Positions 1-7,387 are shown, counted from the first letter of the stretch. The stretch is 8,121 nt of DNA from an uncultured Lachnospiraceae bacterium (GCA_902797015.1 CADBRG010000327.1:1-8121); one strand, 5' to 3'. Notes: generated from the sequence alone by a model not told the origin. Program-made: numbers and translations.

Positions 1-995
1 ATCAGATCGGCGGACTCCTGATGTATGGCATTCCGAATATGAAGCTGGATAAAAGGGTGATTTTGCGGCGTCGTGCGCTGATGGAAGAGGAAGGCGTGGT
101 ATTTCGAACTGGTATGAATATCGATTCGGAAGAGAAGGCGCAGGAACTGAAAGAACAGTTTGATGCAGTTGTTCTTTGCTGTGGGTCAAGACAGGCCAGA
201 GGACTTACGCCCCGTGTGCTGGACTTAAAAGGCAATCCGTTAGAAGCTGCTGACGGAAGCGGAGATGAAATCGGCTGTACACAGTTAAAGGGTGTATATT
301 TTGCAGTTGATTTTCTGAAGTCTACCACAAAACAGCTTATGAAATGTCAGGGGCGTACTGTAACAGAACTGGAAGCCCGGGGCGGCTTTATCAGTGCAAA
401 GGATAAACATGTTGTTATCGTAGGCGGAGGAGATACAGGAAATGACTGCATCGGAACAGTTATCCGCCATGGATGTAAATCAGTAACGGCTTTGGAGATG
501 ATGCCGGCACCGCCATGGGAACGTGCTGCATCCAATCCATGGCCGCAGTGGCCAAAGATCAGAAAGATTGATTATGGCCACGAAGAAGCAATCAGACAGT
601 TTGGGGAAGATCCGCGTATTTATGAGACGACAGTGAAATCCGTTCGGGCAACCAAACGCGGTGCGATCAAAAAACTTACAACGATACAGCTTAGCTGGGA
701 AGGAAGAAACTTTACAGAAATCAAAGGCTCAGAAAAGACCATTCCCTGCGATCTGCTTTTGATCGCCGCCGGTTTCACTGGCTGTGAAGCATACGTAGCA
801 GAGGCGTTTGGGATCGAACGGGGACCGCGCGGAACCATTCTGACAGAAAGCGGACATTATGCGACCAGTGTCCCGGGCGTATTTACTGCCGGAGATATGC
901 ACAGGGGCGCATCGCTTGTCGTATGGGGGATTACGGAGGGCCGTGCCTGCGCCAGAGAAGTTGATCAGTATCTGTTGGGATATACGACGTTATAA
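1..995 (+). CDS. gltD: Glutamate synthase (NADPH) small subunit GltD, 5'-truncated
   Basis: GltD takes electrons from NADPH through FAD to the large subunit GltB, which converts glutamine plus 2-oxoglutarate into two glutamates in the cytoplasm. The first complete codon is at 3 and the stop TAA at 993-995, leaving about 330 residues. The family is about 490 long, so roughly 160 N-terminal residues (iron-sulfur cysteines and first FAD-binding fold) lie upstream of the window. Visible marks are the IGGLLMYGIPNMKLDK segment at the left edge, the NAD(P)H-binding GGGDTGNDC loop at about 423-449, the GltD-typical NPWPQWPKIRKIDYG stretch at about 534-578, and the C-terminal FAD-contacting block GVFTAGDMHRGASLVVWGI at about 876-932. 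No frameshift is seen. gltB is probably just upstream. carA follows after 16 bases, and its ribosome binding site overlaps this stop codon, suggesting cotranscription. A GltD-like paralogue such as an NfnB/SudA subunit is possible, but the PWPQWP region fits GltD well. Confidence 0.93.
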   Translation, partial: QIGGLLMYGIPNMKLDKRVILRRRALMEEEGVVFRTGMNIDSEEKAQELKEQFDAVVLCCGSRQARGLTPRVLDLKGNPLEAADGSGDEIGCTQLKGVYFAVDFLKSTTKQLMKCQGRTVTELEARGGFISAKDKHVVIVGGGDTGNDCIGTVIRHGCKSVTALEMMPAPPWERAASNPWPQWPKIRKIDYGHEEAIRQFGEDPRIYETTVKSVRATKRGAIKKLTTIQLSWEGRNFTEIKGSEKTIPCDLLLIAAGFTGCEAYVAEAFGIERGPRGTILTESGHYATSVPGVFTAGDMHRGASLVVWGITEGRACAREVDQYLLGYTTL

Positions 996-999
996 GGAG
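994..999 (+). promoter_or_regulatory. Ribosome binding site of carA
   Basis: AAGGAG overlaps the gltD TAA stop and lies 12 bases before the ATG at 1012. It fixes that ATG as the carA start. The longer in-frame extension back to an ATG at 859 would lie inside gltD, has no such site, and would add 51 residues absent from the CarA family. Confidence 0.75.
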
Positions 1000-1011
1000 C
1001 CAGAAGACCAT

Positions 1012-2103
1012 ATGAAGGCATATCTGATATTGGAAGACGGAACAACTTATGTCGGAACAGCGATCGGTGAATGCAAAGAAGTGATATCAGAAATCGTATT
1101 CCAGACTGCAATGACCGGTTATCAGGAGGTGCTATCAGATCCTTCCTATGCAGGACAGGCGATCGTGATGACGTATCCTCTGATCGGAAACTACGGGGTA
1201 TCTCACATAGATATGGAGTCAAGAAAACCATGGGCAGACGCGTTTCTGGTCAGAGAGCTTGCCCGTGAACCCAGCAGCTGGAGAAGAGATAATACACTGG
1301 AAAATTTCTTGAAAGAATATCATATTCCGGGAATCGCAGGACTGGATACGCGTAGTCTGACAAAACATCTGCGTCGGAACGGAACCATGAACGGATGTAT
1401 TACGACAAAGCATTATGAAGGGTTTGAAAAAAAGGACCTGCTTGAGAGAATCCGGGCTTACCGTGTCTGTGATGTGGTGCAACGGGTCAGCGTAAAAGAA
1501 CCGGTGTTTTACCCGTCCGGAAGCAGAAACGGAAAAAAAGTGGCGCTCATTGATCTCGGAACGAAGAGAAATATCATATATTCTCTCGAAAAGCGCGGAT
1601 GCACAGTCTGTATTTATCCGGCAGATTCTGCGGCGAATGAAATCCTTGCAGCCAGACCGGACGGGATCATGCTGTCAAACGGTCCCGGGGACCCGGCGGA
1701 AAATACAGGTATCATCAGAGAGATCAGGAAACTTTACGAGTCTGATATTCCGATTTTTGCGATCTGTCTCGGTCATCAGCTGATGGCACTTGCAACAGGA
1801 GCAAAAACTTTTAAATTGACATATGGGCATCGCGGGGGAAACCATCCGGTGAAAGATCTTTCAACGGGAAAGGTTTATATCAGTGCGCAGAATCACGGAT
1901 ATGCAGTGGATGCAAACACGCTGGATCCTGCAGTCGCCGTGGAAAGCTTCCGGAATGTCAACGACGGTACGAATGAAGGCCTGCATTATCTTGGAAAAAG
2001 AATCCGGACGGTGCAGTTTCATCCGGAGGCAAGGCCGGGCCCGACGGACACAGACTATCTGTTTGATGAATTCATGGAGATGATGGAGGGACGGCATGCG
2101 TGA
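1012..2103 (+). CDS. carA: Carbamoyl-phosphate synthase small (glutaminase) subunit CarA
   Basis: CarA hydrolyses glutamine and passes ammonia through a tunnel to CarB, which makes carbamoyl phosphate for arginine and pyrimidine synthesis. From the ATG at 1012 the protein has 363 residues, close to the usual 360-380. Residues 1 to about 150 are the CarA-specific N-terminal domain (begins MKAYLILEDGTTYVG; contains YPLIGNYGV and GIAGLDTRSLTKHLR). From about residue 165 follows a class I glutamine amidotransferase domain with SNGPGDP, the nucleophile elbow FAICLGHQ with Cys252, and the other triad members His337 and Glu339 in QFHPEARPGP. All three catalytic residues are present, so the enzyme should be active. 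The start is set by the AAGGAG at 994-999. The last 8 bases overlap carB, the usual translationally coupled arrangement that helps equal production of the two subunits. No PyrR or arginine leader is visible upstream; expression appears to depend on the gltD transcript. Confidence 0.97.
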   Translation: MKAYLILEDGTTYVGTAIGECKEVISEIVFQTAMTGYQEVLSDPSYAGQAIVMTYPLIGNYGVSHIDMESRKPWADAFLVRELAREPSSWRRDNTLENFLKEYHIPGIAGLDTRSLTKHLRRNGTMNGCITTKHYEGFEKKDLLERIRAYRVCDVVQRVSVKEPVFYPSGSRNGKKVALIDLGTKRNIIYSLEKRGCTVCIYPADSAANEILAARPDGIMLSNGPGDPAENTGIIREIRKLYESDIPIFAICLGHQLMALATGAKTFKLTYGHRGGNHPVKDLSTGKVYISAQNHGYAVDANTLDPAVAVESFRNVNDGTNEGLHYLGKRIRTVQFHPEARPGPTDTDYLFDEFMEMMEGRHA

Positions 2104-5100
2104 TCCAAGAATAAAAAAAGTGCTGGTGATCGGATCCGGCCCCATCGTGATCGGCCAGGCAGCAGAATTTGACTACGCCGGAACGCAGGCCTGTGAGGCT
2201 TTAAAGGAAGACGATATTGAAGTTGTTCTGGTCAATTCGAATCCTGCGACGATCATGACAGATGTGTCAATTGCAGATCATGTATACATTGAACCGCTGA
2301 CAACCGGGATGCTTACGAGGATCATCGAGAAAGAAAGACCGGATTCGCTCCTGCCGACGCTGGGCGGACAGGCGGGCCTGAATCTGGCGATGGCATTAGA
2401 GGAAAAAGGAATCCTTAATGAATATCAGGTCCGGTTGATCGGCACGACAGCAGATACCATCCGCAGAGCAGAAGACCGACTGATGTTTAAGGAAACGATG
2501 GAGCAGATGGGAGAGCCAATCGCGGCATCTGAGGTCGTGCATTCTTTAGAAGACGGTCTGAGAGCAGCAGCTGAGATTGGCTATCCGGTTGTGCTGCGGC
2601 CTGCCTATACGCTGGGCGGATCCGGCGGTGGCATTGCGTATACAAAGGATCAGTGCAGGGAGATTCTGGAAAATGGTCTCCGCTTATCCCGTGTTCATGA
2701 GGTGTTGGTTGAAAAGTGTATCGCCGGATGGAAAGAGATCGAGTATGAAGTGATCAGGGACGGTACCGGCAATGTGATCACGGTCTGCAACATGGAAAAC
2801 ATCGACCCGGTCGGTGTACATACGGGAGACTCGATCGTTGTCGCACCGTCACAGACACTATCTGATCAGGAATATCAGATGCTTCGCACATCATCTCTGC
2901 ATATCATATCAGAGCTTCAGATCACCGGCGGATGTAATGTGCAATTCGCATTGCATCCTGACCGGCTGGAATATTGTGTGATCGAGGTCAATCCGCGTGT
3001 GTCCCGGTCTTCGGCACTTGCCTCAAAGGCAACAGGCTATCCGATCGCGCGTGTGGCGGCAAAGATTGCGCTTGGATATCGGCTTGATGAGATCCGGAAT
3101 GAAGTCACAAAGGAAACATATGCATGTTTTGAACCCATGCTGGACTATTGCGTTGTGAAGATGCCAAGGCTTCCTTTTGATAAGTTTATTTCGGCAGAGC
3201 ATTCACTGGGAACTCAGATGAAAGCAACTGGAGAAGTCATGGCCATTTCCGGCAGCTTTGAGGGCGGTCTGATGAAAGCAATCCGTTCGCTTGAACAGCA
3301 TGTGGACAGTTTGCTATCGTATGATTATTCACACTTATCAGATGATGAACTGTCGGATCTGCTCGATCAGGTAGATGACCGGCGGATCTGGATCATTGCC
3401 GAGGCGTTGCGGCGCAAATACAGTGTAGCCGGGATCCATAAAAAGACGCAGATCGATAAGTGGTTTCTGGACAAGATCAAAGTTCTGGTAGAAATGGAAA
3501 GCGTCCTTAAGAGACGCCCGATGACCAACGATGTCCTGCGGCGCGCCAAGCGTCTGGAGTTTCCGGATGCCGTGATCGCGCGGTTATCCGGGTATCCGGA
3601 AGAAGAAATACATAGGATGTGCAAACAGGCCGGAATCACAGCAGCCTTTCAAATGGTAGACACTTGCGCTGCCGAATTTGATGCAAGGACACCCTATTAT
3701 TATTCGGCATTCGGTGTTGAAAACGAAGCGATGCCGTCCGGATCAGGAAAGAAAAAAATCCTGATCCTGGGATCGGGACCGATCCGGATCGGACAGGGGG
3801 TGGAGTTTGACTATTGCTGCGTTCACAGTACCTGGGCGTTCCGCCGCGAGGGCTGGGAGACGATCATGATCAACAACAACCCGGAAACCGTCTCTACGGA
3901 CTTTGATACGGCAGACAGGTTATACTTTGAGCCGCTGACAGCAGAAGATGTCAGAAAAGTAGTAGAAATTGAACATCCTGACGGTGCAGTTGTGCAGTTC
4001 GGCGGACAGACGGCGATTGGATTAACGGAAGCGCTTAAGCGTTTCGGCGTTCCGATCCTCGGCACGGCACCGGACGATGTGGATGCGGCGGAAGACAGGA
4101 AGCGGTTTGATGAGATCCTTGAACGGACCGGGATCCCGCGGCCCGCGGGGCATACGGTGTTTACGGCAGAAGAAGCAAAGCAGGCAGCAAAAGCGCTCGG
4201 GTATCCGGTTCTGGTGCGCCCGTCATATGTACTGGGCGGACAGGGCATGCACATTGCTGTCGATGAGGAGGACATAGAAGAATATATAGGAGAGATCAAC
4301 CGTTATCAGCAGGATCACCCGATCCTTGTAGATAAATACATCAGAGGAACCGAGGTGGAGATCGATGCGATCTGTGACGGAGATCAGGTCCTGATACCGG
4401 GTATTATGGAGCACGTGGAACGGACAGGAATCCATTCCGGTGATTCGATTTCTGTTTATCCGGCAATGTCGATTTCCGAAGCGGCAAAGCAGAAGATCCT
4501 GAAAGATGCCGAAATGCTGGCAATGGCACTGCATGTGAAGGGAATGATCAACATTCAGTTTATTGTTGATGGTGATGAAGTATCGATCATCGAAGTCAAT
4601 CCTAGATCCTCCAGAACGGTTCCGTATATTTCCAAGGTTACCGGGATCCCGGTCGTTGATCTGGCAACAAAAGTAATCTGCGGGCACAGCCTCGCATCGA
4701 TGGGTTATCAGCCGGGACTGCAGCCTGTATCCGGATACTTTGCCGTAAAGATGCCTGTATTCTCGTTTGAAAAGATTCAGGGGGCGGATATTGCGCTCGG
4801 CCCGGAGATGAAGTCTACAGGCGAATGCCTTGGCGTTGCAAAAGAGATGAATGAAGCGATGGGAAAAGCCTTTGCGGGGGCGGGGATCTCTCTGCCCAAA
4901 AGCAGGAAAATGGTGATAACCGTAAGGGATCGATCACAGGAGGAAATGGTACCGGTCGCAAAGAAATTTGCGACACTTGGCTATCAGATCTATGCCACTG
5001 CCGGAACGTGCAGCACCTTCCGGAAGCATGGGGTGTTGTGTGAGGAGATCCGCAAGGCAGAGGCGGCGTCACCCAATATTCTGGATCTGGTGCTGGAACA

Positions 5101-5314
5101 TGATCTGGATCTGATCATTGACATTCCGGAAACTGGTATTCACGCATCACATGACGGGTTCAGGATCCGCCGGCTGGCAGTAGAGACAGGCGTATATGTG
5201 ATCAGTGCGGTGGATACGGCAAGGGCGTTGTCTGATGCACTGTCTTATCCTGTCGGATTTCAGGAACCGGTTGATACCGGAATCATTCAAAACAGATCGC
5301 AACGCAGCATCTAA
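2096..5314 (+). CDS. carB: Carbamoyl-phosphate synthase large subunit CarB
   Basis: CarB joins bicarbonate, ammonia from CarA and two ATP into carbamoyl phosphate. At 1072 residues it matches the family (E. coli about 1073). The N-terminal carboxyphosphate half starts with VLVIGSGPIVIGQAAEFDY (about 9-27) and carries RPAYTLGGSGGG (168-179) and the metal-binding IEVNPRVSRS (Glu297, Asn299). A linking oligomerisation region (about 400-550) leads to the duplicated carbamate kinase half with ILILGSGPIRIGQGVEFDY (about 555-573), RPSYVLGGQGM (708-718) and IEVNPRSSRT (Glu833, Asn835). From about 936 comes the MGS-like allosteric domain with YATAGT (966-971). In that domain the usual INT/INTP ligand loop reads IIDIPETG (1007-1014), a possible change in effector binding. 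The start is supported by GGAGGG at 2085-2090, five bases before the ATG, inside the end of carA. Whether this enzyme serves arginine, pyrimidines or both cannot be told; the gltD linkage points to general nitrogen control. It is probably the last gene of its operon. Confidence 0.97.
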   Translation: MRDPRIKKVLVIGSGPIVIGQAAEFDYAGTQACEALKEDDIEVVLVNSNPATIMTDVSIADHVYIEPLTTGMLTRIIEKERPDSLLPTLGGQAGLNLAMALEEKGILNEYQVRLIGTTADTIRRAEDRLMFKETMEQMGEPIAASEVVHSLEDGLRAAAEIGYPVVLRPAYTLGGSGGGIAYTKDQCREILENGLRLSRVHEVLVEKCIAGWKEIEYEVIRDGTGNVITVCNMENIDPVGVHTGDSIVVAPSQTLSDQEYQMLRTSSLHIISELQITGGCNVQFALHPDRLEYCVIEVNPRVSRSSALASKATGYPIARVAAKIALGYRLDEIRNEVTKETYACFEPMLDYCVVKMPRLPFDKFISAEHSLGTQMKATGEVMAISGSFEGGLMKAIRSLEQHVDSLLSYDYSHLSDDELSDLLDQVDDRRIWIIAEALRRKYSVAGIHKKTQIDKWFLDKIKVLVEMESVLKRRPMTNDVLRRAKRLEFPDAVIARLSGYPEEEIHRMCKQAGITAAFQMVDTCAAEFDARTPYYYSAFGVENEAMPSGSGKKKILILGSGPIRIGQGVEFDYCCVHSTWAFRREGWETIMINNNPETVSTDFDTADRLYFEPLTAEDVRKVVEIEHPDGAVVQFGGQTAIGLTEALKRFGVPILGTAPDDVDAAEDRKRFDEILERTGIPRPAGHTVFTAEEAKQAAKALGYPVLVRPSYVLGGQGMHIAVDEEDIEEYIGEINRYQQDHPILVDKYIRGTEVEIDAICDGDQVLIPGIMEHVERTGIHSGDSISVYPAMSISEAAKQKILKDAEMLAMALHVKGMINIQFIVDGDEVSIIEVNPRSSRTVPYISKVTGIPVVDLATKVICGHSLASMGYQPGLQPVSGYFAVKMPVFSFEKIQGADIALGPEMKSTGECLGVAKEMNEAMGKAFAGAGISLPKSRKMVITVRDRSQEEMVPVAKKFATLGYQIYATAGTCSTFRKHGVLCEEIRKAEAASPNILDLVLEHDLDLIIDIPETGIHASHDGFRIRRLAVETGVYVISAVDTARALSDALSYPVGFQEPVDTGIIQNRSQRSI

Positions 5315-5355
5315 ATGAGCTGTGCTGACGATACATATCCCATTCCGTTATCGGA

Positions 5356-5397
5356 CAGAAGGCGTGCAGATGGAGAAATCCGGATGCGCGTCTTCTG
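5356..5397 (+). other. Long hairpin with GAAA tetraloop and tandem G.A internal loop
   Basis: Arms 5356-5368 and 5385-5397 form 13 consecutive pairs, two of them G.U. A symmetric 2x2 internal loop follows (GA at 5369-5370 opposite GA at 5383-5384), the arrangement of tandem sheared G.A pairs. A 4-pair stem then closes on the GNRA loop GAAA at 5375-5378. No T-run follows, so this is not an intrinsic terminator. It lies 41 bases after the carB stop and 28 bases before the operon terminator, hence in the 3' untranslated region of the carB mRNA. A mobile palindrome, an mRNA-stabilising 3' structure or part of a small RNA are all possible; the function is not known. Confidence 0.55.
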
Positions 5398-5425
5398 CGT
5401 TCGAAGCGTCATGCAGCCGGACTCG

Positions 5426-5450
5426 TATCGTGCACAGCACGATATTTTTT
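5426..5450 (+). terminator. Rho-independent terminator of the gltD-carA-carB unit
   Basis: TATCGTGC (5426-5433) pairs perfectly with GCACGATA (5437-5444) across the loop ACA and is followed at once by six T (5445-5450). The T-run is only on the + side, so the terminator works for carB transcription. It separates the car genes from the amt genes and implies that amt-PII has its own promoter. Confidence 0.88.
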
Positions 5451-5480
5451 CCATACGGAAGTCCATAAGGAAACGGGTAT

Positions 5481-5509
5481 TTGTTCTTTTTGAAAAGCAG
5501 TGGTAAAAC
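5481..5509 (+). promoter_or_regulatory. Predicted promoter of the amt-PII gene
   Basis: A weak -35 TTGTTC (5481-5486) is 17 bases from a -10-like TAAAAC (5504-5509) preceded by TGG, giving an extended -10 (TGnTAAAAC). Transcription would start near 5516, just before the leader hairpin. No sigma-54 (TGGCAC-N5-TTGC) site is seen. Support comes from the terminator just upstream and from the same geometry before the second amt gene. Confidence 0.45.
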
Positions 5510-5517
5510 AATAAGTA

Positions 5518-5530
5518 AGCAAAGGCGCTT
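5518..5530 (+). repeat. 13-base leader block shared by both amt genes, copy 1
   Basis: AGCAAAGGCGCTT occurs here and, identically, at 7472-7484. In both places it sits a few bases after the predicted transcription start and forms the start of the left arm of a terminator-like hairpin. Confidence 0.75.
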
Positions 5531-5569
5531 TGTCAAAACGGTAGTGTTACGACAAAGCGTCTTTCTTTT
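5521..5569 (+). terminator. Terminator-like leader hairpin (candidate attenuator) before amt-PII
   Basis: The left arm 5521-5534 (AAAGGCGCTTTGTC) pairs with 5551-5564 (GACAAAGCGTCTTT) in 14 pairs including one G.U. The loop is 16 bases, and a T-rich stretch, CTTTCTTTTC, covers the right base (5561-5570). The hairpin is in the leader, 54 bases before the amt ATG, so it would stop transcription of the very gene it precedes unless prevented: an attenuator layout. An alternative small hairpin, CAAAG-GCG-CTTTG (5520-5532), is exclusive with the long one. The protein or ligand that switches it cannot be seen. An ANTAR-type RNA-binding antiterminator is a candidate from its known role in clostridial nitrogen genes, but the canonical paired hexaloops were not found. 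Confidence 0.6.
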
Positions 5570-5623
5570 CGTTTCGCGAACGATGCTGAAAATCTTTAAG
5601 TAATCAGGAGGTGTTTTTTAACT

Positions 5624-7366
5624 ATGACAATACAGGCACTTGCATCAGCACTTGATTCGGGATGGACCCTGTTGGGTGCGGCACTGGTATTTTTTATGCA
5701 GGCAGGATTTACAATGGTAGAGGCAGGTCTTACCAGAGCAAAAAATACCGGAAATATTATAATGAAAAACATGATGGATCTTTGTATCGGCGCACCACTG
5801 TACTGGTTTGTGGGCTTTGGGATCATGATGGGTACCAATGCGGCCTGCAATCAGTTTATCGGCGGACTCAATCTGTTTTGTCTGCAAAGTGATGATTTTA
5901 CGACCATGATCTTTCAGACTGTATTCTGTGCGACATCGGCAACAATTGTATCCGGCGCTATGGCGGAGCGGACAAAGTTTTCTTCTTATTGTATCTACAG
6001 CGCGATCATCAGTCTGATCGTATATCCGATATCCGGGCACTGGATCTGGGGCGGCGGCTGGCTGGCAGCACTTGGATTTCATGATTTTGCCGGATCGACA
6101 GCAGTACATATGGTTGGCGGAGTTGCAGCATTTGTTGGTGCTGCAATCTTAGGGCCGCGGATCGGGAAGTATACAAAAGACGGAAAAGTCAATGCGATTC
6201 CAGGACACAATCTGCTGGCTGCGGCACTGGGTGTTTTTATCCTATGGTTCTGCTGGTTCGGATTTAACGGAGCATCCACAACAGCACTTGCAGATGGTGC
6301 ATATATTGTTGCGGCACGTGTCTTTTTCACGACAAATCTATGTACGGCAATCTCATCATGTACCGTGCTATTCGTGACCTGGATCCGTTATGGAAAGCCG
6401 GATGTGTCCATGACGCTCAACGGCACTTTGGCGGGACTCGTCGGAATTACAGCCGGATGTGATACGGTAACACCAATCGGTGCAGCGATCATAGGAATCG
6501 TCTGCGGGATCGTAGTGGTATTCGGAATCGAAATTATTGATCAGAAATTAAAAGTTGATGATCCGGTCGGTGCAGTTGGCGTTCATGGTATCTGCGGTGC
6601 CGTAGGAACGATCCTGGTCGGTTTCCTGGGTTTTTATGATTATGGACTTGGAGAGGCAAGCGGACTTCTTTATGGTGGCGGAGGATATTCCCTGGGAATC
6701 CAGTGCCTCGGTGTGATCGCCGTGATCGGCTGGGTTGGCTGTACCATGGGAGCGGCATTCCTGATCATAAAGAAGACGATCGGGATTCGATGTACAGCAG
6801 AAGAGGAAATCGAAGGTCTGGATATTCAGGAACACAATCTTGCGAGTGCATACGCAGATTTTGCTCTGGCATCGAGTATCAACAACTTTGTGTCACACGG
6901 AGATGTTGTGATCGGAAATCATCCGCAATTTGCAGTTACAGGAGATGTTTCCCCGGATGACGCTGTCCCGGTGGAACTGCGGACACCGGATCCGTCGATC
7001 GCACTTGGTAGTGATGTGAGCATTACAAAGATCACAATCTTTACGAAACAGAGTAAGTTTGAGAACCTGAACAGAGCCATGACCGAAATCGGAATCACCG
7101 GTATGACTGTAACGAATGTTCTTGGGTGTGGTGCACAGGCAGGACGAACCAGTTACTATCGTGGCGCGGAGCTTGCCATGAATCTTCTGCCTAAGATCCA
7201 GGTGGATATTGTGGTCAGCAAGATCTCGCCACGTGATGTAATCAATGCAGCGAAGAAAGCACTGTATACGGGTCACATCGGAGATGGAAAAATCTTTGTC
7301 TATAATGTTGAAAATGCAGTGAAGATCAGTACCGGTGCTGAAGGCTACGATGCGCTGCAGGACTAA
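5624..7366 (+). CDS. amt: Ammonium transporter fused to a C-terminal PII (GlnK-like) domain
   Basis: This 580-residue inner-membrane protein joins an Amt channel (about 1-415) to a PII domain (about 467-580) by a roughly 50-residue linker. About eleven membrane segments are visible, from 13-33 to 355-383. Conserved Amt positions (E. coli AmtB equivalents) are Phe101 (F107), Trp142 (W148), Asp154 (D160), His162 (H168), Phe214 (F215), Ser218 (S219) and His321 (H318). The cytoplasmic tail EEEIEGLDIQEHN (393-405), the segment that contacts GlnK in E. coli, is kept. In PII numbering (residue minus 466) the domain keeps Gln39, Arg47, Lys58 and GDGK (87-90), but has Leu at 51 instead of the uridylylated Tyr, Lys at 101 and Ser at 103. 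Amt and PII are both trimers, so the fusion fixes a 1:1 ratio. The likely role is ammonium uptake with ligand-controlled (2-oxoglutarate/ATP/ADP) self-plugging. The start is supported by AGGAGGTG at 5606-5613. A terminator-like leader and its own promoter precede it. Confidence 0.95.
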   Translation: MTIQALASALDSGWTLLGAALVFFMQAGFTMVEAGLTRAKNTGNIIMKNMMDLCIGAPLYWFVGFGIMMGTNAACNQFIGGLNLFCLQSDDFTTMIFQTVFCATSATIVSGAMAERTKFSSYCIYSAIISLIVYPISGHWIWGGGWLAALGFHDFAGSTAVHMVGGVAAFVGAAILGPRIGKYTKDGKVNAIPGHNLLAAALGVFILWFCWFGFNGASTTALADGAYIVAARVFFTTNLCTAISSCTVLFVTWIRYGKPDVSMTLNGTLAGLVGITAGCDTVTPIGAAIIGIVCGIVVVFGIEIIDQKLKVDDPVGAVGVHGICGAVGTILVGFLGFYDYGLGEASGLLYGGGGYSLGIQCLGVIAVIGWVGCTMGAAFLIIKKTIGIRCTAEEEIEGLDIQEHNLASAYADFALASSINNFVSHGDVVIGNHPQFAVTGDVSPDDAVPVELRTPDPSIALGSDVSITKITIFTKQSKFENLNRAMTEIGITGMTVTNVLGCGAQAGRTSYYRGAELAMNLLPKIQVDIVVSKISPRDVINAAKKALYTGHIGDGKIFVYNVENAVKISTGAEGYDALQD

Positions 7367-7387
7367 TTGCATATAAAAATCAGAATA

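Larger units (their letters stand above)
5315..5623 (+). other. Intergenic region between carB and the amt-PII gene
   Basis: These 309 bases have no convincing gene. In order they hold a long GAAA-capped hairpin (5356-5397), the carB operon terminator (5426-5450), a predicted promoter (5481-5509), a terminator-like leader hairpin (5521-5569), a small palindrome CGTTTCGCGAACG (5570-5582) and the ribosome binding site AGGAGGTG (5606-5613). A 63-codon reading frame at 5315-5506 runs through the hairpin and terminator and is not believed. Confidence 0.8.

Noticed and set aside
859..1011. 51-codon N-terminal extension of carA back to an ATG at 859
   Set aside because: It lies inside the end of gltD in another frame, lacks a ribosome binding site, and the CarA family begins at MKAYLILEDG (ATG at 1012), which has AAGGAG upstream.
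3823..4299. 158-codon antisense reading frame inside carB
   Set aside because: Lies opposite a highly conserved CarB catalytic region; serine- and proline-rich composition typical of a mirror frame, with no start signals.
5315..5450. Glutamine riboswitch, T-box or other known riboswitch
   Set aside because: The hairpin is followed by the end of the carB transcript, not by a gene start, and no T-box (TGGNACCGCG-like) or glutamine-riboswitch core was recognised.
5315..5506. 63-codon + strand reading frame just after carB, and a 66-codon antisense frame at 5311-5511
   Set aside because: Both run through the long hairpin and the carB terminator, have no ribosome binding site and show no recognisable protein features.
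5451..5623. Canonical ANTAR two-hairpin antitermination site before amt-PII
   Set aside because: ANTAR targets have two small hairpins with hexaloops carrying A at position 1 and G at position 4. The small loops found here (GGTAGT, GCG or AGGCGC) do not fit, so only a general attenuator is claimed.
6893..7372. 159-codon antisense reading frame opposite the PII domain
   Set aside because: It mirrors a well-conserved coding frame; its sequence shows no domain and no ribosome binding site was seen.
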